Of a DNA stretch of 64,000 nt, positions 25,739 through 34,778 are shown piece after piece. This stretch comes from RPQJ01 sp046347155 (GTDB lineage: Bacteria; Pseudomonadota; Gammaproteobacteria; Steroidobacterales; Steroidobacteraceae): positions 124,001 through 188,000 of the forward strand of contig JAXMGT010000002.1 in the NCBI GenBank assembly GCA_046347155.1, given 5' to 3'. Every line of letters starts with the position of its first letter. The stretch's first letter is position 1. The translations under genes were made by a program, and so were the position numbers. The notes beneath the pieces were generated by a model, which did not search any database, had not been told where the DNA came from, and saw only the letters and a program-made list of their open reading frames with translations.

Positions 25739-26689
25739 ATGAAAGCCCTATCGCTGCGCCAGCTCGCCAAGACCTACCGTACCGGGGTGCAGGCGCTCAA
25801 AGGCATCGACCTCGACGTCGAGCAGGGCGACTTCTTCGCGTTGCTCGGCCCGAACGGTGCCGGCAAGACGACCGCGATCGGCATCGTGGCCTCGCTGGTC
25901 CGGAAGTCCTCGGGCCAGGTGCTCGTGTTCGGCCACGACATCGACACGGACCTCGAGGCCGCAAAGTCCTGCCTCGGCCTCGTGCCGCAGGAGATCAACT
26001 TCAACCAGTTCGAGACCGTCTCGACGATCCTGGTGAACCAGGCCGGCTTCTACGGGATGCCGCGCCACGAGGCGAAGGACCGCGTGGACGAACTGCTCGA
26101 GCGGCTGCAGCTCACGGACAAGCGCAACGCGGTGTCGCGGACGCTCTCGGGCGGCATGAAGCGCCGGCTGATGATCGCGCGGGCGCTCGTGCACGGGCCG
26201 CAGCTCCTGATCCTCGACGAGCCGACCGCGGGCGTGGACATCGAAGTGCGCCGCTCGATGTGGGACTTCCTGCGGCAGATCAACGCCGACGGCACGACGA
26301 TCATCCTGACGACGCACTACCTCGAGGAAGCGGAGACGCTCTGCCGGAACATCGCGATCATCGACGAGGGGCGGATCATCGAGAACGACCGGATGGCCAC
26401 CGTGCTGCGCAAGCTCCACAGCGAGGTGTTCGTGCTGAACCTGCGCCGTCCGCTCGAGTCCGCGCCCGCGCTGCCGGGGTACGCCTGCAAGACCGGCGCG
26501 GACGGGTCGCTCGAGGTCGAGATCAGCAAGGAGCAGAACCTGAACGACCTGTTCGCGGCGCTGTCCGCCCGCGGCATCGAGGTCGTGAGCATGCGCAACA
26601 AGGCCAACCGGCTCGAGGAGCTGTTCCTCAGGCTCGTCGACGGCCGCGACGCCGCGACCGGCCAGGCGCGCGGCGGGAGCGCCGCATGA
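25739..26689 (+). CDS. ABC transporter ATP-binding protein (YadG-like)
   Basis: 316 residues. Walker A GPNGAGKTT, Q-loop LVPQEINFNQ, signature LSGGMKRR, Walker B LLILDEP and switch His in LTTHYLEEAE are all intact. The region after about 225 is an ABC-2 exporter accessory tail. Energises the permease encoded by the overlapping next gene. Orthologues include E. coli YadG; the exported substrate is unknown. No ribosome site stronger than the C-rich leader is visible. Confidence 0.92.
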   Translation: MKALSLRQLAKTYRTGVQALKGIDLDVEQGDFFALLGPNGAGKTTAIGIVASLVRKSSGQVLVFGHDIDTDLEAAKSCLGLVPQEINFNQFETVSTILVNQAGFYGMPRHEAKDRVDELLERLQLTDKRNAVSRTLSGGMKRRLMIARALVHGPQLLILDEPTAGVDIEVRRSMWDFLRQINADGTTIILTTHYLEEAETLCRNIAIIDEGRIIENDRMATVLRKLHSEVFVLNLRRPLESAPALPGYACKTGADGSLEVEISKEQNLNDLFAALSARGIEVVSMRNKANRLEELFLRLVDGRDAATGQARGGSAA

Positions 26690-27483
26690 GCGCCCCCGCC
26701 GTCCGCGGCGACCGGCGCGAGCGCCGCTGGATCGGGTTCCGCACGATCGTCCACCGGGAGTTCGCGCGGATCGTGCGCATCTGGGGCCAGACGATCGTGC
26801 CCCCGGCGATCACGGCGACGCTGTATTTCCTGATCTTCGGCAGCCTCGTGGGCCGGCGGATCGGCGAGATGGGCGGCTTCAGTTACCCGCAGTACATCGC
26901 GCCCGGGCTGATCATGATGTCCGTGATCACGAACAGCTACGGCAATGTCGTGAGCTCGTTCTTCGGCGCCAAGTTCGGCCGCCACGTCGAGGAGCTGCTC
27001 GTCTCCCCGCTGCCGAACTGGCTCATCGTGCTCGGCTACGCCGCGGGCGGCGTCGTGCGCGGGCTGCTCGTGGGCCTCGTCGTGACGCTGATCTCGCTCT
27101 TCTTCACGCACCTGCACGTCGAGCACCTCGGGCTCGTGTGCGCCGCCGTGCTGCTCACCTCGGTCGTGTTCTCGCTCGCCGGGTTCATCAACGCCGTGTT
27201 CGCCAAGAACTTCGACCAGATCTCGTTCATCCCGACGTTCATCCTGACGCCGCTCACGTACCTCGGCGGGGTGTTCTACTCCATCGCGATGCTGCCCGAG
27301 TTCGCACAGCACCTCTCGCGCGCCAACCCGATCCTCTACATGGTGAACGCGTTCCGCTACGGCTTCCTCGGCGTCTCCGACGTCGGCGTCGGCACGGCGT
27401 TCGCGATCATGGTGCTCGCGGCGGTCGCGCTGTTCGGCACGAGCGTCCGCCTGATGGAGAAGGGCACGGGCACCCGGGAGTAG
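26686..27483 (+). CDS. ABC-2 type transporter permease (YadH-like)
   Basis: 265 residues, about six membrane segments in the ABC-2 arrangement. Landmarks include SYPQYIAPGLIMM, FGRHVEELLVSPLPNW (coupling helix) and the C-terminal FIPTFILTPLTYLGGVFYS. ATG overlaps the stop of the ATPase gene (ATGA), giving a classic two-gene export module in the inner membrane. An Arg-rich cytoplasmic N-terminus precedes the first helix. Confidence 0.9.
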   Translation: MSAPAVRGDRRERRWIGFRTIVHREFARIVRIWGQTIVPPAITATLYFLIFGSLVGRRIGEMGGFSYPQYIAPGLIMMSVITNSYGNVVSSFFGAKFGRHVEELLVSPLPNWLIVLGYAAGGVVRGLLVGLVVTLISLFFTHLHVEHLGLVCAAVLLTSVVFSLAGFINAVFAKNFDQISFIPTFILTPLTYLGGVFYSIAMLPEFAQHLSRANPILYMVNAFRYGFLGVSDVGVGTAFAIMVLAAVALFGTSVRLMEKGTGTRE

Positions 27484-27489
27484 CCGGCC

Positions 27490-28179
27490 ATGTGCGGGCG
27501 CTTCGCGTTCTATTCACCCCACGAGGCCATCGCCCGGCTGTTCGGAGTCGGCGACGCGCCGCCGGTCGAGCCGCGCTGGAACATCGCGCCGACGCGGTTC
27601 GTCGCGACCGTGCGTGCCGGGCGGGACGCCGCACGCGAGCTCGCGATGCTGTACTGGGGCCTCGTGCCGTCGTGGGCGAAGGAGCGGTCGATTGGCCAGC
27701 GCATGAACAATGCGCGGGGCGAGACGCTGGGCGAGAAACCGTCGTTCCGTAACGCGTTTCGGCGCCGCCGCTGCCTCGTGCTGGCGGACGGCTGGTACGA
27801 GTGGCAGCGGCAGGGCGCCGTGAAGCAGCCGTACTTCTTCCGCTTCGACGACCGCGAGCCGTTCGGGATGGCGGGGCTCTGGGAGACCTGGCGCGACGCT
27901 GCGACCGGCGAGCCGCTCGAATCCTGCTGCATCGTCACGACGGCCGCGTCGGCCGGGGTCGCCCACGTGCATGACCGGATGCCGGTCATCGTGCCGCGCG
28001 GGCGCTACGAAGAGTGGCTCGACCCGGGCCTCACCGACACGGCCGGCTTCGCCGCGATGATCGCCGACGGTGACCGGCCCGGGCTGGTCGCGCAGCCGGT
28101 CGACCGCCGGGTCAACGACGCCCGCAACGACGGGCCCGGCCTCGTGCAGCCGCTGGCCACGCCCGGCGGCCTCGCCTAG
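27490..28179 (+). CDS. SRAP-domain protein (YedK/HMCES family)
   Basis: 229 residues. Catches abasic sites in single-stranded DNA through a thiazolidine link to its N-terminal Cys. Cys 2 (MCGRFAFY), the NIAPT loop, MNNARGET, the DGWYEW Glu and the catalytic His of HDRMPVIV are all present. Starts seven bases after the ABC permease, so probably read through from it although functionally unrelated. Confidence 0.92.
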   Translation: MCGRFAFYSPHEAIARLFGVGDAPPVEPRWNIAPTRFVATVRAGRDAARELAMLYWGLVPSWAKERSIGQRMNNARGETLGEKPSFRNAFRRRRCLVLADGWYEWQRQGAVKQPYFFRFDDREPFGMAGLWETWRDAATGEPLESCCIVTTAASAGVAHVHDRMPVIVPRGRYEEWLDPGLTDTAGFAAMIADGDRPGLVAQPVDRRVNDARNDGPGLVQPLATPGGLA

Positions 28180-28189
28180 AGTCCGCGCC

Positions 28190-29086
28190 ATGACCGCCAG
28201 AACCCACGGCGCCCGCGTCGCCCGCCCGGACCGCTGGCGATGGGCGACGCTCGCCGTCCTCGCGCTCGCGCTCGGCGGCTGCGGGATCGGGCTCGTCTAC
28301 CCGCGGCTCGACACGCTCGGCACCTGGTACGTCGAGGGGCTCGTTTCGCTCGACGACGCGCAGGCCGACCAGCTCGACCGGCTGCTCGAATCGCGGCTCG
28401 ACTGGCATCGCGACAGCGAACTCGGCCGTTACGCGGCGTTCCTGCGCGGGCTGTCCTCGACGGTCCAGGGACGACCCGACGCGGCCGCGTGGCGCGATGC
28501 CGCGGGGCAGGCGGAAGTGTTCTGGCGCGACCTCGGCGCCGGGCTCGCGCCAGTCGCGGTCGCGCTCGGCCCGACGCTGTCCGACGGGCAGGTCGACGAA
28601 CTGCTGCGGAACCTCGCGGAGCAGGACGAGGAGGAATGGGAGGAGTACGCCGACCGCACGCCCGAGGAGCGCGTCGAGCGCCGGCAGAAGTCGTGGCGAC
28701 GCGGCATCGAGCGCTACACGGGCCGGCTCGATCCCGCGCAGCGGGCGCTCATCGACGAGCGCGCCGCCGCGTCCGGTTCGGCGATCCCCGAATGGCGCGA
28801 GTACCGCCGTGCCTGGCGCGAGGAGCTGGCCGCGACGCTGCGGGTGCGCGGCGACCCCGCGCAGTTCGGGCCGCGGATGACGCGGCTGTTCGCCCACCCG
28901 GACGACTGGTGGACGCCCGGCTACCGGGCCGCGCTGGAGCGCCGCCGCAACGACCTGATCGGGCTGCTGGCCGATCTCGGCGCGACATTGACGCCGCGGC
29001 AGCGCGCCGCGGCGGGGCGCGAATTCGCCTCGCTGGCGGCCGAGCTCGAGGCGCTGTCGAAGCCGGGCGCGGGTCGGCGCTCGTGA
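28190..29086 (+). CDS. DUF6279-type lipoprotein
   Basis: 298 residues. Signal peptide ALAVLALALGGC with the lipobox Cys at about 31; the mature N-terminus reads GIGLVYPRLDTLGTWYVEGLVSLDD, which matches DUF6279 lipoproteins. The rest is helical and rich in Arg, Glu and Asp, with a repeated Trp-containing pattern. Function unknown; predicted on the periplasmic face of a membrane. Head of a four-gene overlapping set with two sulfotransferases and a TetR regulator. Confidence 0.7.
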   Translation: MTARTHGARVARPDRWRWATLAVLALALGGCGIGLVYPRLDTLGTWYVEGLVSLDDAQADQLDRLLESRLDWHRDSELGRYAAFLRGLSSTVQGRPDAAAWRDAAGQAEVFWRDLGAGLAPVAVALGPTLSDGQVDELLRNLAEQDEEEWEEYADRTPEERVERRQKSWRRGIERYTGRLDPAQRALIDERAAASGSAIPEWREYRRAWREELAATLRVRGDPAQFGPRMTRLFAHPDDWWTPGYRAALERRRNDLIGLLADLGATLTPRQRAAAGREFASLAAELEALSKPGAGRRS

Positions 29087-29754
29087 GCCAGTACGACGGC
29101 AAGATCTTCGGGATCGGCTTCTACAAGACGGGCACGACCAGCCTGTTCGAGGCGCTGCGCATCCTCGGCTACCACGCCGTGAACGGCGACACGCCGGGCA
29201 GCTACCCGGGTGCCGACGACGGCGCGACGCTGATCCGCCGCATCGACGCCGGCGACTGGCGCCTGCCGACGTTCGAACGATTCGACGCGTTCACGGACAA
29301 CCCGTACTTCGCGATCTGGCGCCGGATCGTCGACCTCTACCCGGACGCGAAGTACATCCTGACCGTCCGCGACGAAGGCCCGTGGATCGAGAGCTGCGTG
29401 AAGTTCTACCGTAACCGCCGGCTGCGCCCGATGCGCCTGTGGATGTTCGGGTCGCACGCGGACCCGTCGCGCGATGCAGCGAGCCGCGAGGCCTGGCTCG
29501 AGGCCTACCGCGCGCACAACCGCGACGTGCGCGAATTCTTCGCCGACCGGCCGGGGCAGTTCCTCGAGGTCGACCTCACCCGGGACGCGGGCTGGGCGCC
29601 GCTCTGCGCTTTCCTCGATGCGCCGATCCCGTCGCAGCCCTGGCCGCACGCCAACCGCGGCCGGGGCGATCGTCGTCTGCGCGCGACCTGGCGGCGCCTG
29701 CGGCGCGCATTCGGGCTCGAGCCCTCGCTGCCGGACGACCGGGACCCGTCGTGA
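29083..29754 (+). CDS. Sulfotransferase-like P-loop protein
   Basis: 223 residues. Opens with KIFGIGFYKTGTTSLFEAL: the FYKTGTTS loop is the 5'-phosphosulfate-binding motif of sulfotransferases using PAPS. ILTVRDEGPWIESC would supply the 3'-phosphate contact (VRD). Resembles the single-domain Sulfotransfer_4-like proteins found in bacteria. Acceptor unknown, possibly a glycan or lipid in view of the nearby glycosyltransferase. GTG start overlapping the lipoprotein stop (GTGA). Confidence 0.75.
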   Translation: MSQYDGKIFGIGFYKTGTTSLFEALRILGYHAVNGDTPGSYPGADDGATLIRRIDAGDWRLPTFERFDAFTDNPYFAIWRRIVDLYPDAKYILTVRDEGPWIESCVKFYRNRRLRPMRLWMFGSHADPSRDAASREAWLEAYRAHNRDVREFFADRPGQFLEVDLTRDAGWAPLCAFLDAPIPSQPWPHANRGRGDRRLRATWRRLRRAFGLEPSLPDDRDPS

Positions 29755-30590
29755 GTGCGCCGAGCGAACTCCTCGCCTACGTGCACGTCATGAAGACGGG
29801 CGGCCAGACGATGTGCGACATCCTGCGCCAGTCGTTCCCGGGCCGGCACTGCGACCTGCAGGCCGAAGGCGTCGCGAACGCCGACGACCTGCGATTCGCG
29901 CGACGCTTCTATCCGGGGCTCCGCAGCGTCGCGGGGCATGGCGTCGTCCCGCTTGGCGACCTCGGGCGCGACGGCGCGCGACTGCGTTACTTCATGTTTG
30001 CGCGCGACCCGGTGGCCCGCTGCGTCTCGCACTACCAGTACCGGCGCAACAAGGACGAGCGCTCGGACTTCGAGCCCTGGCTCGAACGGCACGCGAACTA
30101 CGTCACGCGGTTCCTGTGCCGCGGCCGCGAGGACCGTGAGCTCGCGCGGGTGGTCCCGGACGCCGGTCGCGCGATCGAGGCGATCGACCGGCACGTCGGC
30201 TTCGTCGGCCTTCAGGAGCGTTTCGACGAATCACTCGTGATGCTCGCGCGGTGGATCGGCGACCCGGACTTCGATCCGGCCTATCGCGCGCGCAACGTCG
30301 CGCGGGCGACCGGGGTCCGCGGCGGCATCCTGTCCGATCCGCGCCTCGTCGCACTGATCGAGGAGCACCACCGGGAGGACGCGAAGGTCCACCGGCACGT
30401 GCTCGACGTCGTCTATCCGCGGCAGGTCGAGGCCTACGGTGCGGGACTCGACGCCGACGTGGCCGCGTTCCGCCGACGTCTGCCCGCGCCGCAGGCCCGC
30501 CTCCTTCGGCGCGGGCTCGCCGCGGCGAAACGCGGGCTGCTGTACAAGCCGCTGGCGCGGGCGTTCCGGCCCGGGGACGCGACCCGATGA
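29751..30590 (+). CDS. Sulfotransferase family protein
   Basis: 279 residues. HVMKTGGQTM (PAPS 5' loop, as in HxxKTAGTT of carbohydrate sulfotransferases) and YFMFARDPVARCVSHY (3'-phosphate motif with RDP and a downstream Ser) are clear. Family members transfer sulfate to sugar chains. It follows the previous sulfotransferase with a GTGA overlap, so the two are made together and may act on one product. The C-terminus is Arg-rich and probably membrane- or polymer-associated. Confidence 0.78.
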   Translation: MSAPSELLAYVHVMKTGGQTMCDILRQSFPGRHCDLQAEGVANADDLRFARRFYPGLRSVAGHGVVPLGDLGRDGARLRYFMFARDPVARCVSHYQYRRNKDERSDFEPWLERHANYVTRFLCRGREDRELARVVPDAGRAIEAIDRHVGFVGLQERFDESLVMLARWIGDPDFDPAYRARNVARATGVRGGILSDPRLVALIEEHHREDAKVHRHVLDVVYPRQVEAYGAGLDADVAAFRRRLPAPQARLLRRGLAAAKRGLLYKPLARAFRPGDATR

Positions 30591-31231
30591 GCGCACGTAC
30601 CGTCGCGGGACCCACTCGCGCGAGCGCGATGCAGCGCCGGCTTGCGATCCTCGAGGCCGCACTCAGGATCATGGCGAGGGACGGGCTGCGCGCGGTCAGC
30701 CACCGCTCGGTCGCGGCCGAGGCCGGCGTCCCGCTCGCCGCGACGACCTACTACTTCAGTGACCTCGAGGACCTGATCGCAGAGTCGTTCCTGCACTGGT
30801 CGCAGGCGCAGCGCCGGGTCGTCGGCGATTTCCTCGGCGCGGCGCTCGGCCTCGTCGAGCGTGCCGCGCCCGAGGGCCGCGAGGTGCTCGTCCCGGCGCT
30901 CGCCGACGCGGCGGCCGGCTACGTGATGGAACAGGCGCGCACGCACCGCGCGGACCGGGCGCTCGAGTTTGCGTTCCTGCACGAGGCGGCGCGGCTGCCC
31001 CGGCTGCGCACCGTCGTGCACGAACGCCAGCTCGAGGACCGTCGCGCGCTCGAGCGCTTCCACGCGACGCTCGGTTCAGCCGACCCGGCGCTCGACGCGC
31101 AGGTCTCGCACAGCCTGCTGCTCGGGCTCGAGAAGTCCGCGCTGCTCGACGACGGCCGCGGGATCGACCGCGCCGCGATACGCGTCGTGCTCGAACACCA
31201 CCTGCGCGCGTTGCTCGCGCGGGCCGGTTGA
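30587..31231 (+). CDS. TetR-family transcription regulator
   Basis: 214 residues. N-terminal helix-turn-helix: AILEAALRIMARDGLRAVSHRSVAAEAGVPLAATTYYF, with TYYFSDLEDLI the TetR hallmark after the recognition helix. The C-terminal ligand-binding domain is unassigned. ATG overlaps the sulfotransferase stop (ATGA). A perfect palindrome begins 18 bases after its stop, at the promoter of the cytochrome cluster, which is therefore its most likely target. Confidence 0.88.
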   Translation: MSARTVAGPTRASAMQRRLAILEAALRIMARDGLRAVSHRSVAAEAGVPLAATTYYFSDLEDLIAESFLHWSQAQRRVVGDFLGAALGLVERAAPEGREVLVPALADAAAGYVMEQARTHRADRALEFAFLHEAARLPRLRTVVHERQLEDRRALERFHATLGSADPALDAQVSHSLLLGLEKSALLDDGRGIDRAAIRVVLEHHLRALLARAG

Positions 31232-31264
31232 CGGCGGAGGCGCGAAAGTGGTACAAACGTACCA
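31228..31264 (+). promoter_or_regulatory. Promoter and TetR-like operator of the cytochrome cluster
   Basis: -35 TTGACG (31228-31233) and -10 TACAAA (31252-31257) with an 18-base spacer. The -10 lies inside a perfect inverted repeat TGGTAC-AAAC-GTACCA (31249-31264), so a protein bound there would block polymerase. The position, directly behind the TetR gene, suggests that regulator as the ligand. Inference from sequence. Confidence 0.65.
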
Positions 31265-31313
31265 GTTAGAAAAGCGCCGACCAGGCGCTGTTTTCGTTTC
31301 AAGGGGTCCCGGA

Positions 31314-31949
31314 ATGTCCGCAGGTCTTGCCCTGCGGCTCGCGCTCGCCGCGGCCGCAATGCTCACGATGCAGGTTGCGCAGGCGGCGACACCGCAGCAG
31401 CTGTTCGCCGCGACCTGCGCGCAGTGCCACGGACCCGCGGCGCTCGGCAACCCGGCCCTCGGCGCACCGGCGCTGGCCGGGCAGTACGCCGCCTACCTCG
31501 AGCGCCAGATCGGCAATTTCCAGGCCGGGCGACGCGGCACGAACCCGAAGGACACCTACGGCGCGCAGATGCGCGCGATCGCCGTGACGCTCAAGGACCC
31601 GTCGCAGGTGAAGGCGGTGACCGCGTGGCTCGCGTCGCTGAAGCCCGCCGTCGTGAAGCCGGCGGCGGGCGCCGACCTGAAGAACGGCAATAACGTCTAC
31701 CAGGGCAAGTGTGGCGCCTGCCACGGCGGGCGCGCGGAGGGCATCCCGGCGATGTCCACGCCGCGGCTTTCGGGCCTCGATGCCGCCTATCTCACTCGCC
31801 AGTTCCACGATTTCCAGCAGGGTGTGCGCGGCACCGACCCGAAGGACACCTACGGCCGGCAGATGGCGATGATGTCGAAGACGCTGCCGAAGGACGCGGA
31901 CCTGCCGGACGTGATCGCGTTCATCCAGGCCCAGGGCGCGGTCCGGTAG
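31314..31949 (+). CDS. Dihaem cytochrome c4-type protein
   Basis: 211 residues, exported to the periplasm by a signal peptide ending VAQAA. Two c-type haem sites, C35AQCH39 and C133GACH137, in two similar domains: NFQAGRRGTNPKDTYGAQM and DFQQGVRGTDPKDTYGRQM repeat each other, the Met being the likely axial ligand of each haem. Probably carries electrons to or from the peroxidase-like protein encoded nine bases downstream. Confidence 0.88.
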   Translation: MSAGLALRLALAAAAMLTMQVAQAATPQQLFAATCAQCHGPAALGNPALGAPALAGQYAAYLERQIGNFQAGRRGTNPKDTYGAQMRAIAVTLKDPSQVKAVTAWLASLKPAVVKPAAGADLKNGNNVYQGKCGACHGGRAEGIPAMSTPRLSGLDAAYLTRQFHDFQQGVRGTDPKDTYGRQMAMMSKTLPKDADLPDVIAFIQAQGAVR

Positions 31950-31958
31950 GTACGCAGC

Positions 31959-33206
31959 GTGCGCGCGCCGTCATTGCTGGCCGCCGCCGTCGTCGCATTG
32001 GGCGCGACCGTTGCCGGCGCCACCGCGCCGGTCCCGGCGGCCGGCGCCCGGATCGAACTGCTCGACCGCTGCCCGCCGAGTTTCGAGAAGACGCCGGCCG
32101 GCACCTGCCGGCTCCGTGACCTCTACCAGCTGTACGATTCCCTCGAGGGCAAGGGGCTCGGGGGCACGCAGACCGCGTTGCCGCCGAACCGCGACGGATT
32201 CACCCCGGCCGAGATCGACCTCGGCCGCTATCTCTTCTTCGATCCGCTGCTCTCGGGCGACCGGACGCTTTCGTGCGCCAGTTGCCACCGGACCGACAAG
32301 GGTCTGAGCGACGGGCGCCCGCGGTCGATCGGCGTGCACGGCCAGGACGTCGGGCGGGCGGCGCCGACGCTGTGGAACGTCGCGTTCCTGAAGAGCTTCT
32401 TCTGGGACGCACGCGCCCACACGCTCGAGGAGCAGGCCGTCGGGCCGCTCTTCTCCCCGAAGGAGATGGGTAACACGCCGGCGCAGCTCATCGCGAGCCT
32501 GAACGGCGTGCCCGAATACCGCCGCCTGTTCGCTGAGGCCTATCCAAAGACGGCGGGCCGTCCGATCGCCCTGCCCGAGGTGTTGCGTGCGCTTGCCGCG
32601 TTCCAGACCTCGCTCGTCTCGCTGAACAGCCGCTACGACCGCTACGTGCACGGCTACCACGAGGCGCTCACCGAGCGCGAGATCCAGGGGATGAACGTGT
32701 TCCGTTCGTTCGTCGCCCGCTGCGCCGAGTGCCACACGCCGCCGCTGTTCACGAACCAGCAGGTGGCCGTGATCGGTGCGCCGGAACCCAGCGGCCGGCC
32801 GTTCGACGTCGGGGCCGAGAATACGTTCCACGCCGCCAAGCTGAAGGGCGGCTTCAAGGTGCCGACGCTGCGGAACATCGCGCTCACGGCGCCGTACATG
32901 CACTCGGGCGCGTTCGCGAACCTGCACGATACGGTCGTCTTCTACAACAAGGGCCGCGGCAACGCGGTGCCCCCGGGGATGACGCTCTACCTGCACTGGC
33001 ACATCAGCGACCCGAAGCTCACCGACGACGAGGTGGCGAGCCTGGTGGACTTCATGCAGGCGCTCACCGACGAGACGTTCATGCCCGAGGTGCCGAAACG
33101 CGTGCCTTCGGGGCTGAATCCGGTCGACAATCCGCCGCGGCACGCCGCGGCGACACGGACCGCGATGGCGCAGGACGACAGAACACGAGGAGGAGGATTC
33201 CGATGA
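31959..33206 (+). CDS. Dihaem cytochrome c peroxidase / MauG family protein
   Basis: 415 residues, exported. Two haem c sites, C106ASCH and C255AECH. FLKSFFWDARAHTLEEQAVGPL and KVPTLRNIALTAPYMHSGAF are hallmark segments of bacterial dihaem peroxidases and MauG. MauG-like members oxidise protein side chains rather than destroy peroxide; the sequence does not decide which applies. There is a 90-residue N-terminal extension before the first haem. GTG start; its stop overlaps the ATG of the beta-helix gene (ATGA). Confidence 0.85.
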   Translation: MRAPSLLAAAVVALGATVAGATAPVPAAGARIELLDRCPPSFEKTPAGTCRLRDLYQLYDSLEGKGLGGTQTALPPNRDGFTPAEIDLGRYLFFDPLLSGDRTLSCASCHRTDKGLSDGRPRSIGVHGQDVGRAAPTLWNVAFLKSFFWDARAHTLEEQAVGPLFSPKEMGNTPAQLIASLNGVPEYRRLFAEAYPKTAGRPIALPEVLRALAAFQTSLVSLNSRYDRYVHGYHEALTEREIQGMNVFRSFVARCAECHTPPLFTNQQVAVIGAPEPSGRPFDVGAENTFHAAKLKGGFKVPTLRNIALTAPYMHSGAFANLHDTVVFYNKGRGNAVPPGMTLYLHWHISDPKLTDDEVASLVDFMQALTDETFMPEVPKRVPSGLNPVDNPPRHAAATRTAMAQDDRTRGGGFR

Positions 33207-34723
33207 ACAAGGGTGTAGTGCTCGGCGTGATCGTCGCGGTCGCGGCGTTCGCCGGCGGCGCATGGTACGGACGCAGTTCGAAGTCCGCGGTGGTGGTCAC
33301 CTCCGGCAGCGGCGGTGCGAGCTACACGGGCGGCGTGAAGGAGGCGGGCGCCACGACGGACGCGGCCAAGGCCGCGGCGCTGCGCTACGTCGCGGGTCCG
33401 GCGCCCACGAACGTCGTCGTCGTGAAGGACGGCGAGTCGATCCAGGCCGCCGTGAAGGCCGCGCCGGCGAAGACCATCATCCGGGTGATGCCGGGCACGT
33501 ACCACGAGACGGTCTACGTCGACAAGGACGACATCCGGATCATCGGCGTCGTCGAGGCGGGTCGCCGCCCGGTGCTGGACGGCGAGGGCAAGCTCAACGA
33601 CGCGGTGCTCTATTCCGGGAACAATTTCGTGGTCGAGAACCTGACCATCCGGAATTACAAGGGCAACGGCATCATGGGCCAGGCTGGCAACAACTTCGAG
33701 ATCCGCAACAACGTGATCGACAAGTCCGGCGTCTACGGCATCTTCCCGCAGCTCGGCAAGAACGGGGTCGTCGAGCACAACGTCGTCTCCGGCATCGCCG
33801 ACGCGGCGATCTACATCGGCATGAGCGACAACATCCTGGTCGCCCACAACGACGTGTTCGGCAGCGTCGCCGGCATCGAGGTCGAGAACTGCCGCCACGT
33901 GATCGTCGAGGGCAACTACGTCCACGACAACGCGGGTGGCCTGCTCGCATTCGTGACGCCGGGCCTGCCGATCAAGGACACGCGGGACGTGATCTTCAGG
34001 AACAACTTCGTGATCGGGAACAACCACGTCAACTTCGGGGCGCCCGGCTCGACGGTCTCGGGCATCCCGTCCGGCACCGGCATGCTGATCATGGCGGCCG
34101 ACGACGTGGTGGTCGAGGACAACATCGTGAGCGACAACAAGGTCGCGGGACTGCTGATCACCGATCACGGCCACGCGGCGAACATCACGGTCGATCCGGA
34201 GTCGGACCCGAACTCCGACCGTGTCGCGGTGCTGAACAACATGATGCTCCACAACGGCTACGACACGATCAAGGAAGTGAAGGCACTGATGCTGGCCGAG
34301 GCGAAGAGCGGCGACGTGGACATCGTCCGGGTCGGCCCGAGCCCGGGCAGCTGCATCATCAACCGTCACCAGTACGTGACCGTGGGTGTCGACGACTTCG
34401 CCGAGTGCACGTTCACGAACACGGACGCGACGGTGACCTACCTGCTGCCGCCGGTGCCGCCGCGCGACATCAAGCCCGAGGAGCGCGGCAAGATCGCCTT
34501 CCTCGGCATCTGCAGCGGATGCCACATCTACACCGGGCGGATGATCGGCCCGCCGATCCAGGTGATCCAGGCGCTGTACGTCGACAACCCGCAGGGCATC
34601 GCCGACTACATCGCGAAGCCGGTGAAGAAGCGCGAGGACTACCCCGAGATGCCGCCGCAGGACTACCTCGACCCGGCGACCCGGCTCGCGGTCGCGAAGT
34701 ACATGCTCGACGTGAAGAACTGA
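33203..34723 (+). CDS. Right-handed beta-helix protein with a C-terminal haem c domain
   Basis: 506 residues. An N-terminal membrane anchor or signal (VVLGVIVAVAAFAGGAWYG) is followed by a NosD/pectate-lyase-like parallel beta-helix (about 75-400) built of Asn-rich coils such as NNFEIRNNVIDKSGVYGI and DNILVAHNDVFGSVAGIEV. A monohaem cytochrome c domain follows, with C437SGCH441 and a candidate axial Met in YPEMPP. Beta-helix proteins of this sort bind or cleave polysaccharides or help metal-site assembly; fused to a haem it could pass electrons to a bound substrate. Function unknown. Good ribosome site AGGAGGA. Last gene of the haem cluster. Confidence 0.75.
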   Translation: MNKGVVLGVIVAVAAFAGGAWYGRSSKSAVVVTSGSGGASYTGGVKEAGATTDAAKAAALRYVAGPAPTNVVVVKDGESIQAAVKAAPAKTIIRVMPGTYHETVYVDKDDIRIIGVVEAGRRPVLDGEGKLNDAVLYSGNNFVVENLTIRNYKGNGIMGQAGNNFEIRNNVIDKSGVYGIFPQLGKNGVVEHNVVSGIADAAIYIGMSDNILVAHNDVFGSVAGIEVENCRHVIVEGNYVHDNAGGLLAFVTPGLPIKDTRDVIFRNNFVIGNNHVNFGAPGSTVSGIPSGTGMLIMAADDVVVEDNIVSDNKVAGLLITDHGHAANITVDPESDPNSDRVAVLNNMMLHNGYDTIKEVKALMLAEAKSGDVDIVRVGPSPGSCIINRHQYVTVGVDDFAECTFTNTDATVTYLLPPVPPRDIKPEERGKIAFLGICSGCHIYTGRMIGPPIQVIQALYVDNPQGIADYIAKPVKKREDYPEMPPQDYLDPATRLAVAKYMLDVKN

Positions 34724-34778
34724 GTGCGCGGCCGGCGCCCCGCACGGGGCGCCGGCCGGCGGCACCGGAGGGTCCCCG

